This document shows, in pieces, positions 15,790 through 24,763 of a stretch of 48,260 nucleotides of DNA (position 1 is the first letter of the stretch; the number at the start of each line of letters is the position of its first letter). The DNA lies in IMG/VR virus record IMGVR_UViG_3300042314_001732, positions 1 through 48,260 of that record; one strand, 5' to 3'. The position numbers and the translations under genes are program-made. The stretch is from a virus. Below the pieces are notes generated by a model that had not been told where the DNA came from, did not search any database, and saw only the letters and a list, made by a program, of their open reading frames with translations.

Positions 15790-16293
15790 ATGGCCGCGTC
15801 CGCCGTTATCAAGCACTTGACCGATGGAACGATCACCCTCAAAGACGGCACCGGCTCGCCCGTGTCCCTGGTCGTCCCGTTCAGCGTCGGCGACCTGTCG
15901 ATCTCCGGCATGGAGACCGACACCCTCGGCCGGGCCGTCAATGCCTACGAGACCCGCGGCGTCCTGAACAGCCTCCGCCGCGGTGCCCGCGTCTACCCCA
16001 CCGTCAGCTTCTCGGCGCAGTTGGCCGACGTGACCGACGCCACCGAAAAGACCCTGCTCGACATGGTGCTCAAGCGCGCAAGCTACGCCGGCAACACCTC
16101 GACGACCGCCGCGACCGGCGATGTCTACACGCTCGACGTCGTATTCACCGTCGAGGGCACCAACGTCGGCGACGCCGCCGACCACGTCATCACCCTTGAG
16201 GACGTCCACTTCACCGCCGACGTCGCCGAGGGCGAGCCCAACACTGTCACGCTCAGCGGCACCATCTACGGCACCGTTGTCCTGACCACCTGA
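15790..16293 (+). CDS. Major tail protein
   Basis: 167 aa. A beta-rich protein with alternating strands (ITLKDGTGSPVSLVV, YPTVSFSAQLADV, YTLDVVFTVEG, VHFTADVAEGEPNTVTLSG, TIYGTVVLTT) typical of tail tube monomers. It lies between the neck genes and the tail chaperones, with its own AGGAG site 7 bases upstream of ATG. Confidence 0.8.
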   Translation: MAASAVIKHLTDGTITLKDGTGSPVSLVVPFSVGDLSISGMETDTLGRAVNAYETRGVLNSLRRGARVYPTVSFSAQLADVTDATEKTLLDMVLKRASYAGNTSTTAATGDVYTLDVVFTVEGTNVGDAADHVITLEDVHFTADVAEGEPNTVTLSGTIYGTVVLTT

Positions 16294-16349
16294 TCCGCCA
16301 TCCCGTGCCGCCCCCACCGGCGGCACGGGCGCACCGTCAAGCCACCCCC

Positions 16350-16367
16350 CATCGGAGAGCCCCGATG
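16350..16367 (+). promoter_or_regulatory. Start-codon hairpin (copy 3)
   Basis: Third exact copy of the 18-mer at 11425 and 13224; the final ATG is the start of the tail chaperone gene. Confidence 0.7.
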
Positions 16368-16727
16368 TCCACCGATCCAGTCGCCGCCGAGGCGCCCGCA
16401 AGCATCACCCTTGCGGGCGGCACCTACCGCACCCACGCCCCCAAGTCCGCCGCTCGCGCCGCCTCCGCGTTCGCTGGCGACTTGGATCGGCACGTCTTGG
16501 CTGCGGCCATCATCGGCCTCTGCGCCGACTGCCACGGCATCCCGTGGCAAGGCAAGGCGGGCATCTTTGGGGAGAGGGTGTTCGATCACCTGCAAGCTAA
16601 AGGGGTCACCTTTCAGGAGATCAACGAGATTGGGGCATCGTTGATGGGGCTGGCTACGTCGGTCATCTTGCTTGAGCGCGAGGTGGCCGCCGCCGAGGAT
16701 TTTACCGCAGCCCCGCAGGCCGGTTAG
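16365..16727 (+). CDS. Tail assembly chaperone, short (G-type) product
   Basis: 120 aa ending at TAG 16725-16727. It lies between the major tail protein and the tape measure region, where G/GT chaperones are encoded. Helical core HVLAAAIIGLCADCHG and ATSVILLEREVAAAEDF. The start is the ATG inside the third hairpin copy. The overlapping -1 frame continues as the T-type extension. Confidence 0.8.
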   Translation: MSTDPVAAEAPASITLAGGTYRTHAPKSAARAASAFAGDLDRHVLAAAIIGLCADCHGIPWQGKAGIFGERVFDHLQAKGVTFQEINEIGASLMGLATSVILLEREVAAAEDFTAAPQAG

Positions 16728-16897
16728 ACTTCCAGACGTTGGAGATCTGCCGGTTGTGGGGCCAGCCTCCGGGTTGGTTCGCAAGCCAACCCCGCGACGT
16801 TCAGATCGACCTGATGGCTTGGTGGCGCGTGCATTGCGACCCAGACAAGGGCCGCAAGGCGCCACCCCAACCGCAGGCCGCAAAGCGAGTGCGCTGA
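16365..16897 (+). CDS. Tail assembly chaperone, -1 frameshift (GT-type) product
   Basis: A -1 shift near GAT-TTT-ACC (16698-16706) would bypass the TAG and fuse the short chaperone to a further segment reading YRSPAGRLDF then TLEICRLWGQPPGWFASQ, and ending with CDPDKGRKAPP up to TGA 16895-16897. The extension has good codon character, no start codon of its own, and the Trp-rich form of T-domains. Its TGA overlaps the next ATG. The exact slip codon is uncertain because the site is not a perfect X-XXY-YYZ heptamer. Confidence 0.72.
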
Positions 16898-17454
16898 TGG
16901 GCGGCATCCGAGCAAGGCAAGGCAACGTAACTGTCGAACTTGACTCGGTGTTGTCCGACAAGATCGACGAGATGTTGCGCGAGATGGCGCCCACCGTGAC
17001 CGCCGAGATGGATCGGCTACTCAAGGACGCCCGAGCCTACGTTCAGGCGAGCTACCCGCGCGCCAATGACTCCCGCTTCCCGACCGCTACCGGCAACAGC
17101 TTCGACTCGTTCCTGTATCTCAGGACGATCGAGCAGAAAGACGGCGGCCTTGTGATCCAAGCGAGCGTTGAGAACGACGCCAGTAACTACGGCAAGATCA
17201 GCCGCCTCCGCGGGCGTCGCGCAGACCTCCAGGCCCGCCTTGAGGCTGGCGAAGAACTCAACGAGGCCGAACTCCGAGAGCTACGGGTGATCCAGGCTTT
17301 GGAGGCGCTCAAGGGCCGCAAGGCGCTGATCCCCTACGTCGTGTTCGTTCACCGCGGCAAGCATTGGCAGGTGTTGCGGAAGATGCGAAAAGACAGTGAG
17401 CGGGCTATCATAGCCTCAGCCGCGGCCGAGCTTCGCCGCATCGCCGGGGGTTGA
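16897..17454 (+). CDS. Tail-region protein before tape measure, 185 aa
   Basis: Starts at an ATG overlapping the chaperone extension stop. Helical and charged, with a central RTIEQKDGGLVIQASVEND segment and a C-terminus KHWQVLRKMRKDSERAI. It may be a tail completion protein; the gene order (chaperones, this gene, tape measure) is the only strong hint. The long in-frame extension upstream of 16897 is rejected as it overlaps the chaperone extension in another frame. Confidence 0.6.
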   Translation: MGGIRARQGNVTVELDSVLSDKIDEMLREMAPTVTAEMDRLLKDARAYVQASYPRANDSRFPTATGNSFDSFLYLRTIEQKDGGLVIQASVENDASNYGKISRLRGRRADLQARLEAGEELNEAELRELRVIQALEALKGRKALIPYVVFVHRGKHWQVLRKMRKDSERAIIASAAAELRRIAGG

Positions 17455-19374
17455 ATGGCCGCAGACGTAGCAACACTGACCCTCCGCGCCGACATCAGCG
17501 AGCTACAGCGCAAGCTCCGATCGATCCCGGATGACGCCGACGGCCAAGCCAAGAAGATGGCCGTCAGCCTTGAGCGCGCCTTCAAGCGCGCCGAGAAGGC
17601 ATCGACCGACGCAGCCCGGGGCTCGGCCAAGGTCCAGGCGCAGGCGGTCAAGGACGCCGCCCGCGCCGCTGAGCAGGCCACCAAGCAGATGGGCGAGGGC
17701 CTCAAGGGCTTCGGTGAGTTGATCGGCCTGCCCGTCGATAAGATCGAGAAGTTGGGCCAAGCCTTCGGGGTCGCGGGCGGTACGTTCGGCGCGGTCGCTG
17801 GCGGCGCCGCCCTTGCCACGCTTGCGGTAGCCGGCACCGCCGCCGCAGTCCTTGGGTTGGTCACCGCCGCGATCGACCTGGAGAAGGAGCTTGGCCCACT
17901 GCGGGACAAGGGGCTACTCCCGCCGCTTGACCCGACCTTTGCGGCGAACCTGACCGAAGCCGAGCAGGCGATGGCTGGCGCTGAGATCGCCGCCAAGAAC
18001 GCCGCAGTCCAGATCGGCGCCAGTCTCTCCCCTGCGGTAGAGTACGGCGCTGTCGTCGTCGCAGAGATCGCCGACGCAGCGACGTTGGCCGGCGAGACCT
18101 TCGCCGCCTTCGGCTCCGCGCTCAAGAGCGGCGTGATCATCTACCTCCAGACGATCGCCGATTGGGGTCTCGCCATTCCAACGATCTACGCCAACATGGC
18201 TAAGGTTGTCGGCGGCGCCCTGTCTGCGCTGGGGATGGGCGACGTGGGCGGCAAGCTCACCGGCCTCGCCGACGGGTTCCTTGAATTCAAGAACAGCATC
18301 GGCACCGGCGTTGTCGAAAACTTCACGACCGGCTTGGAGCTTATGGGGCGCGCCGCTGACGTGGATGGCGCCGCCCTCCGCAACTTGGGCGAGGCTGCGC
18401 TGGCCTCCGGCGACAAGCAGGCCGCGGGCGCAAAGCGCGCCGCCGACGCAAACAAGGAGGCAATCGCCGCCGACAAAGAGCGCGCCGCCGCCCTTGAGAA
18501 GATCCGCAGCATCAGCGAGGCCGCCACGTCCGCCAGCGTATCGGCCGAGCGGCAACTTGGCATGGCCGCGTCAAGGCAGATCAAAGAACTCAACGCGATC
18601 ATGGTGCTGTATGCTGATCAGCCTGACCTGATCAAGGAGGCGTCGGCGGCCGAAGACGCCGTGCGAACGCAGTTGGTCGAAGACCTCGCCGAGTTGCAGC
18701 GCACGCAGGAGGCAGAGGCCCAGGCCAACCGGACGGCGTTCCTCAAGCGCGAGACCGACGAACGCATGAGGACCGAGCAGGCGATCCACGACAAGCGCAT
18801 GAACAACGCGCGCAACTTCCACGACGCATCGATCGCGTTCACCTCGGGCGTGTCGGACCTGATGAACGTTGTCGCCAAGGAAACGTCCAAGCGAGATCGG
18901 GAACTGGCGATGCGACAGTTCAAGGTCGCGAAGGCCGCAGGCATCGCCGAGGCCACCATCAACGGAGCGGTCGCGATCACCCGCGCCCTGGCGGGCCTCG
19001 GCCCAATCCTGGGCCCCATCGCCGCTACCGGCATCGCCGCCACCACCGCGGCGCAAGTCGCGACCATCGCGGCCCAAAAGCCCGCCTTCGACCGAGGCGG
19101 CATGATTCAGGGTGGGACCGCGATGGCCGACCAAGTCCCGATCAACGCGCTCCCCGGCGAGGCTGTCCTAAGCCGTCAAGCCGTTCGCGCCGTTGGGGGG
19201 CAGTCCGGCGTTGATGCGATCAACCGCGGCAACGCACCGGGGCAGAACGTCGTCATGGTCCCCGTTTACAAGCACTTCGGCCGATTCGTGCAAGACGAGT
19301 TGCAGCGGTCCTCCGTCCTCCAAGGTGCTATGATGGCCGGGCGCCAAGTCGGCGCCTTGGGGTACAGCCGATGA
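17455..19374 (+). CDS. Tail tape measure protein
   Basis: 639 aa. N-terminal coiled coil (ELQRKLRSIPDDADGQAKKM and on), a hydrophobic Gly/Ala segment about residues 108-145 as in tape measures that enter the membrane, a long helical middle, and the typical C-terminus FDRGGMIQGGTAMADQVP followed by LPGEAVLSRQAV. At about 1.5 angstrom per residue the tail would be near 95 nm (family rule, not measured). It starts right after the preceding TGA and overlaps the next gene by ATGA. Confidence 0.93.
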   Translation: MAADVATLTLRADISELQRKLRSIPDDADGQAKKMAVSLERAFKRAEKASTDAARGSAKVQAQAVKDAARAAEQATKQMGEGLKGFGELIGLPVDKIEKLGQAFGVAGGTFGAVAGGAALATLAVAGTAAAVLGLVTAAIDLEKELGPLRDKGLLPPLDPTFAANLTEAEQAMAGAEIAAKNAAVQIGASLSPAVEYGAVVVAEIADAATLAGETFAAFGSALKSGVIIYLQTIADWGLAIPTIYANMAKVVGGALSALGMGDVGGKLTGLADGFLEFKNSIGTGVVENFTTGLELMGRAADVDGAALRNLGEAALASGDKQAAGAKRAADANKEAIAADKERAAALEKIRSISEAATSASVSAERQLGMAASRQIKELNAIMVLYADQPDLIKEASAAEDAVRTQLVEDLAELQRTQEAEAQANRTAFLKRETDERMRTEQAIHDKRMNNARNFHDASIAFTSGVSDLMNVVAKETSKRDRELAMRQFKVAKAAGIAEATINGAVAITRALAGLGPILGPIAATGIAATTAAQVATIAAQKPAFDRGGMIQGGTAMADQVPINALPGEAVLSRQAVRAVGGQSGVDAINRGNAPGQNVVMVPVYKHFGRFVQDELQRSSVLQGAMMAGRQVGALGYSR

Positions 19375-22300
19375 CGACCACCCGCTCTCAGCACCCGGCC
19401 CTTGTGGTCATGGACCCCCGCCTCGACGCGGTGACTGACCTGTGGGACGCCCACAGCACGATCACCGAGGCGTCGCCCCGCGCGGGTATGCCTGTGCCTA
19501 CCAGCACCTACGCGGGCAGCCTGCGGGGCGCTGGCGTGCCCACAGAGGCCACGACGATCCGAGTGCAGACCGCCGGCCTCCCCGGTGGCGAGCAGGGCGC
19601 AGCGACCTTCGTGGCGAGCCCGGACGGCACCTCCAACTGGAGCGGCTGGGAAGGCCCCGGCGCGATCAGCCAATGGGAGGCCCTGAGCTACAGCACCTCC
19701 GCTGCCAACTACCGGATCACCCCGCACGTCGCCGTCTCGCCCGCCGGCTCCCTGGTCGCCTCGGCCCGCGTAGGGTCGGGCAGCGGCATCACCTTGGAGA
19801 CCTACACCCGCACCGCCGGATCGACGACGTGGGGCTCCGCTGTCACGGTCAACGCCCGCGGCCAGACGCCCTATGCCCCGTGTGTTCTCGCGGTCGGTGC
19901 GAGGCTCATGCTCTTCGCCGCCGTCGAAGACACCGTCAGCGGGCTCGCTTACATCTGGTCTTGGTCCAGCGCCGACGACGGCGCGACGTGGTCGATCGCC
20001 TCTGCCCCGGCCGCCCGTGACTTCGCCACCGTCTTGGGTGTGACCGGCTCATCGATCCGGCGCATCCGGGCCGCCTACGCCAACGGCCAGATCATCCTGT
20101 TCCTGCACACGTTGTCAGGCACCACCAACACGACCTATCAGTACGCGAGCAGCGACCTCGGCGCGTCCTTCCAGCGCGTCGCCACCTTGGCGGGCGAGGG
20201 CTTCGGCGACGTGGTCGCTGTAGACGGGCAGTTCCTGCACATCTCTGGCGTCTTCGGTGCGGTGTCCGCCAGCAGCTACTCAACCCGGATCCGCCGCTAC
20301 GGCTCGGCGTACCAGGGCCCGCAGTCCGCAGTCGTCACAAGCGCCCTGAGCGGCACGACCGCGCTGGGCTCCGGCTACCTGACCGACGCCGGATCCGCGA
20401 CCGTCAGCCTACACAACGGCTTCGCCCTGGTCCGCGACGATACCGGCGTGGTCTACGCTTTCGGTGTCCACTACACCGCCGACCCCGACGCCAAGACGCA
20501 CCGCGGGCAGGTGATGTTCTCGGAAGACGTCGGGCAGACCTGGGCCCCCTGGGGCGTGGACACTTACAGCGCGTCCGACGCCGGCGGCTACGACTACAGC
20601 GCCCGGTGGTGGGGCCCCAACACAGCAGCCTCGACCGCCACCGCCGAAGCGGTCTCCCCGACGGCGATCTCGGCGGTCTACTGGCGCGGCCGGGTCGCCG
20701 TCGCCCACAACTGGCGCGCCCCAACCTCGACCCTCGGTAACTCGCTCGGGATCGCGTACCTGGGCGGAATGTCGCGCACCGTGACCCTCCCCCCCACCGT
20801 CCGCGCCGGCCGGTACGCTGATCAGGCCAGCTATGACCAACAGTGGCTCCCCTTCGAACTTCCAGGGAACCTGCCCCAATCGATGACCTTCACGCAGGCC
20901 CTCTCTGGCGCCGCCTCGCTGGCCTCTCCCGGCCGGCTGAACATCACGAGCAGCGGCATCGGTGGCGTCGCCTACGTCACGATGGACGACCCCTACGCGT
21001 CCTCGTCCTCCGTCCGGGCAACCGAGGGTGACACCCTGATCGCCGAGTGCGCCTTCCGGGCGATGACCGGCGTGGACACGTCCACCGACCGGATCGCCTT
21101 CAAGTGCCGAGTCGACAACGGGGTCTATGGCTACCAGATCAGCGTGCGACAGAACACCGTCGCCATCGTGGTCTACGACGACATCACGGGCCTCGTGATC
21201 GCGACAACGAGTCTGATCGACGAAGACATCAAGACGATCCGCGTCGGCATGGATGGGGCCAGCGCGTCCGCCGCGATCTTCTGGCGCTATTGGAAGGACG
21301 ACGACACCCGCGGCTGGACTCACTTGGGCACCGTGACCGGGCTCACCAGCGACGGCGGAACGGTCGGCAACCACCGGATCCAATGGGGCCAGTTCAGCGG
21401 CGCGTTCGCCACCACGATCGGCTCCCGGTGGTACTTCGCCGCGGCCAGCTTCGGCGCCCGCGCCGGCTACGCCAACGTAGGGTCGTCCTTCCATTGGGAC
21501 GACTACAGCGCCGGCACCATGCCCACCCAGCTCACCGGCCGCCAGATCGCGCCCGCCCCGCTCGCTGTCTTCGCCCGCGCCGGCCTGTCGATCAGCGCGC
21601 TCCGAGGCCCGTTCTTCACCGGCCAGACGTGGACCGTCTCGCCCGACGCCGCCTATGCAGCCCGCCGCGTCTTGCCCCAGATCGCCCGGTCCCCCCGCAT
21701 CGGCTGGCGTTCGACCGCCGACAACACCGAACTCAAGCTGGCGTTCCAGTTGCAAGCCACCGGCGCCGACAGCGCCCCGGTTGCCCCGGTCATGGCTGTC
21801 ATCCTCCGCGGGATCAACTGGCGCACGGGCGCGATTGAGGCCCGTGTCGGCGGGACGTGGACCGAGGTTGCCGCAATCGACGCCGCCCTGAATGGCGCCA
21901 CCTACGCCTTCACCCGCACGGGCGATACCATCATGGCCAGCGGCTACAGCGCCGCCGACCCCTACCTCGCGACCGGCGAACTCCGAGGGTGGACCGCGCA
22001 GTACGACACCGCCCGCCGCCGGATCCGCCACAACACCGAAGGCAAACTCAGCGGCACCACCTACGCTGGCCCGCTCGCTCGCATCCTTGTGGAGGGCGCC
22101 GACACCGGCACCCCAACGACCGGCAACCTTCGACTGTGGGCGCCCGACGTCGCCGTCCTGTTCCCGTTCACCCAAAACGCCGATGGCTGGCGCATCGTCA
22201 TCGACGCGCAGAACACAGCCGATGACTTCTACACGATCGGCCAACTCCTGATCGGCCCGCTACACCTGCTCGCCCAGCCCTACAGTTGGGGCCGGACGCA

Positions 22301-22718
22301 GACCACCGAGCGCGGGTCCGTGATCCAGATCCAGCCCGACCGCACCACCTACCTCTCCCGCCCGGCCCCCGCGCGCCGCGTGATCCAGATGACTTGGGCG
22401 GACGGCGTGGACGAAACGGCGATGTGGGCCTCCAGCCCCGTCCCGGACTACCCGGACTATGACAGCGGCGACGCATCCAACGCCAACGCAGCGACCCTGC
22501 AAAGCCTCTCGGGCCTGCTCAACGAGGCCGACGGCCGCATGGTCGCCTTGCTCCCCAAGGTGACAATGCCGCTCAGCACGACGCAGACGATCTGGCGCAA
22601 GGCCGGGATCATCGTCGGCACCGCCAGCGCCGAAGACCAGATCGACACCATCCAAGGCGACGAACTCACCGATGAGGTGGTCAGGTCCGGCAACCTCGTG
22701 ATCACCGAGGAGGTCTGA
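19371..22718 (+). CDS. Large tail protein with sialidase-type Asp-boxes
   Basis: 1115 aa, the largest protein of the phage. The N-terminal 400 residues contain at least three Asp-box motifs (S/T-x-D-x-G-x-T-W/F): SADDGATW (200-207), SSDLGASF (260-267) and SEDVGQTW (384-391), spaced as in a six-bladed BNR/sialidase beta-propeller. The rest is beta-rich with lectin-like stretches. It follows the tape measure, the usual place of the distal tail or receptor-binding protein. Asp-boxes are structural, so glycan cleavage cannot be claimed; a carbohydrate-binding propeller is equally possible. Confidence 0.8.
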   Translation: MTTTRSQHPALVVMDPRLDAVTDLWDAHSTITEASPRAGMPVPTSTYAGSLRGAGVPTEATTIRVQTAGLPGGEQGAATFVASPDGTSNWSGWEGPGAISQWEALSYSTSAANYRITPHVAVSPAGSLVASARVGSGSGITLETYTRTAGSTTWGSAVTVNARGQTPYAPCVLAVGARLMLFAAVEDTVSGLAYIWSWSSADDGATWSIASAPAARDFATVLGVTGSSIRRIRAAYANGQIILFLHTLSGTTNTTYQYASSDLGASFQRVATLAGEGFGDVVAVDGQFLHISGVFGAVSASSYSTRIRRYGSAYQGPQSAVVTSALSGTTALGSGYLTDAGSATVSLHNGFALVRDDTGVVYAFGVHYTADPDAKTHRGQVMFSEDVGQTWAPWGVDTYSASDAGGYDYSARWWGPNTAASTATAEAVSPTAISAVYWRGRVAVAHNWRAPTSTLGNSLGIAYLGGMSRTVTLPPTVRAGRYADQASYDQQWLPFELPGNLPQSMTFTQALSGAASLASPGRLNITSSGIGGVAYVTMDDPYASSSSVRATEGDTLIAECAFRAMTGVDTSTDRIAFKCRVDNGVYGYQISVRQNTVAIVVYDDITGLVIATTSLIDEDIKTIRVGMDGASASAAIFWRYWKDDDTRGWTHLGTVTGLTSDGGTVGNHRIQWGQFSGAFATTIGSRWYFAAASFGARAGYANVGSSFHWDDYSAGTMPTQLTGRQIAPAPLAVFARAGLSISALRGPFFTGQTWTVSPDAAYAARRVLPQIARSPRIGWRSTADNTELKLAFQLQATGADSAPVAPVMAVILRGINWRTGAIEARVGGTWTEVAAIDAALNGATYAFTRTGDTIMASGYSAADPYLATGELRGWTAQYDTARRRIRHNTEGKLSGTTYAGPLARILVEGADTGTPTTGNLRLWAPDVAVLFPFTQNADGWRIVIDAQNTADDFYTIGQLLIGPLHLLAQPYSWGRTQTTERGSVIQIQPDRTTYLSRPAPARRVIQMTWADGVDETAMWASSPVPDYPDYDSGDASNANAATLQSLSGLLNEADGRMVALLPKVTMPLSTTQTIWRKAGIIVGTASAEDQIDTIQGDELTDEVVRSGNLVITEEV

Positions 22719-24364
22719 TGCCCGGCCCCCAACGCTCCGATGCGGACATCGTTTGGCTGCTCACGATCGAACTGACCGGCCTCACCTTCCGCCTGTCCAC
22801 CCAGCCGATCACCATCCTTGACGCCACCACGTCCGCCCCGATCCCCTACGACGGCGGCCTGTCACAAGTGGACTACGCCGAGCAGATCGACATTCTGCGC
22901 GCCGAGCCCGCGTCTCAGCAGGTCGCAGTCGAGGGCTACCTTGACATCCCGACCGCGACCCTCCGCGCGCGAGGCTACGACCTCCGCGAAGCCCGCGCCA
23001 CGTTGGGCTACGTCCTTGCCCCCTACCTCCCGAGCGGCGCGCAGCACAGCCTGACCACGGCCGACGTGATCACCGTCGCCGCGGGCATCATGGCCCAACC
23101 CGTGACCGATGACCCTGAACGGCCAGACGGTTGGTTCGCCGCATCGTTTGAGGCTGTACCTTGGGGCAGCGGCGCCAAGTTGCTGGACTCCCGCGCCCTG
23201 ATCACCAAGACCGACTTTCCCGACGCCCACGAAGACGCGATCAACGCCGTGATGCCGCTGGTCATCGGCCAGCCCGGCGCAACCGGCACCACGCCGACCT
23301 ACGCCACCCCGGCCTATGTGATCGACCAGTTCGGCGCCTTCGCCACGAAGCTCCTGATCGCCGGCTACGACGCCCGCATCTTCACGTCGGGAGGCTCGCC
23401 CCAAAGCGTCGAGATCCACGACGGCACCGCTGGCGCCTTCGTGTACGACGTCGAGCAGGGTATCACCGCATCGGGCCTGTTCTACTTCTTCGTCGATCTC
23501 GGCGTCGATCTCACGGACCCCATCGACCGCATCGACGCCCGATACAGCGTCTATTGGGACGAGGCGTCCGGCGTGTCTGCGGTCACCCGTGGCCGCTCGC
23601 GGGCCGGCGCTGGCGAGGCTCTGGTCTACCTGTTGGCCCGCGCCGGCATGGCTGTTGACGTCGTCGCAAGCGCCCCAGCGTTGGACCGCCTGCGCGCGAT
23701 CAGCTTCAACGGCTACCTCAACGACCCCGACGTCTCCGCGTGGGATTACGTCAGCACGCAGGTTCTGCCCTACCTGCCCCTCACCGTCCGCCAAGGCCCC
23801 GACGGCCTGATCTTCGGCTACCTCGATCACGACGTCGGCCCCGCGGGTTGTGTCGCCCAGATCGACGCCTCGGCCGAGGGTTGGGTCCGCCTCTCCGCGA
23901 TCACCCAAGACGAGGCCCGCCCGCCACTCAGCCTCACCATCACGGGCGGAATCAACGCCGTGTCCGGCCTATCGTCGTCGGTCGCGCAGTTCGACCCGCA
24001 AGCCGTCGCAGGCGCCGCCGACACACGGATCCCGATCAACATCGGGGCACGGGTCGCGGCCGGCTTGAACCGACTCAACGTGACCGAGCCGATCCGACAG
24101 AAGATCAACCTCCCGTGGTGCGACGACCAACGCAGCCTGTACGCGATCGGCCTGATGTGGATGGCTTTCCGCGCCTCGCCCCCATCGACAGCCACCTACT
24201 CAGCACCCCCGCCCTGGGCTCACCTCGCGCCCGGTGACGCCGTCGCTGTGACTGACCCCACCCGAGGGTGGGCCGATCGGGTGTGTTGGGTGAAGTCGCG
24301 CAAGTGGGATGCAGGCCGCTGGCTCTTCGAACTATGGACCACCGACCGCCCCGCCTGGGCATAG
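22718..24364 (+). CDS. Tail tip / baseplate protein, 548 aa
   Basis: Coupled to the Asp-box protein by TGATG. The N-terminus (IVWLLTIELTGLTFRLSTQPI) resembles the start of tail proteins that join the tube to the tip, and the middle contains a hub-like pattern (VSAWDYVSTQVLPYLPLTVR, GLIFGYLDHDVGP). C-terminal WAHLAPGDAVAV and DRVCWVKSRKWDAGRWLFEL resemble the end of baseplate hub domains. It is assigned by position and general look; no enzyme motif is visible. Confidence 0.65.
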   Translation: MPGPQRSDADIVWLLTIELTGLTFRLSTQPITILDATTSAPIPYDGGLSQVDYAEQIDILRAEPASQQVAVEGYLDIPTATLRARGYDLREARATLGYVLAPYLPSGAQHSLTTADVITVAAGIMAQPVTDDPERPDGWFAASFEAVPWGSGAKLLDSRALITKTDFPDAHEDAINAVMPLVIGQPGATGTTPTYATPAYVIDQFGAFATKLLIAGYDARIFTSGGSPQSVEIHDGTAGAFVYDVEQGITASGLFYFFVDLGVDLTDPIDRIDARYSVYWDEASGVSAVTRGRSRAGAGEALVYLLARAGMAVDVVASAPALDRLRAISFNGYLNDPDVSAWDYVSTQVLPYLPLTVRQGPDGLIFGYLDHDVGPAGCVAQIDASAEGWVRLSAITQDEARPPLSLTITGGINAVSGLSSSVAQFDPQAVAGAADTRIPINIGARVAAGLNRLNVTEPIRQKINLPWCDDQRSLYAIGLMWMAFRASPPSTATYSAPPPWAHLAPGDAVAVTDPTRGWADRVCWVKSRKWDAGRWLFELWTTDRPAWA

Positions 24365-24410
24365 CCGCGCCACCCAAGGCACCCCAAAGCGTGCCGCCCG
24401 CCGTGCCCCG

Positions 24411-24419
24411 TGCTATGCT
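24411..24419 (+). promoter_or_regulatory. Possible extended -10 promoter
   Basis: TGC-TATGCT in the gap after the tail tip gene, with flanking bases similar to the site at 9219 (CCCCGTGCTAT upstream, GCGAGGT downstream). No good -35. Candidate only. Confidence 0.35.
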
Positions 24420-24436
24420 CGGTGTGCGAGGTGTCT

Positions 24437-24763
24437 ATGGCCGCGATCATCACCAAAGCCGGCAGCCCCGGCCCCATCACCGACCGGATCGCCCTTGGCG
24501 CCACGGCGGGCAACGTTACCAGGATCACGTTCCCGCGTTGGGCGCGCGAGATCACGATCCGAGTCTTCGCCTCCGACAACACCACCGCATCGGCCGGCTT
24601 CGTCTCGTCAAGCGGCACCGACGGCGCAGCCTACGACGCCGACGCCGTGCGGATCGAGAGCGGCATCCCCTACATGCTGAACCCCACGCCGGGCGCCCCC
24701 GCGGTTGTGCTCTACGTTGCGGGCGCATCCAACGACGTCGCCCACGTCAGCGTGGGCGCCTAA
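24437..24763 (+). CDS. Small tail/virion protein, 108 aa
   Basis: ATG at 24437 is set by GAGGT 4 bases upstream; a longer frame from 24410 lacks a ribosome site. Low-charge, Ser/Thr/Ala-rich beta protein (ITIRVFASDNTTASAGFV, AVVLYVAGAS). Likely a fibre or accessory virion protein from position; no family is recognised. Confidence 0.6.
   Translation: MAAIITKAGSPGPITDRIALGATAGNVTRITFPRWAREITIRVFASDNTTASAGFVSSSGTDGAAYDADAVRIESGIPYMLNPTPGAPAVVLYVAGASNDVAHVSVGA

Noticed and set aside
16672-16896. N-terminal 75-residue extension of the 185-aa tail protein
   Set aside because: Overlaps the chaperone and its -1 extension in a third frame, and the ATG at 16897 couples neatly to the chaperone stop.
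20409-22244. Minus-strand open frame of 611 codons under the Asp-box tail protein
   Set aside because: Shadow of the tail gene; low-complexity Gly/Arg/Asp composition and no ribosome site.
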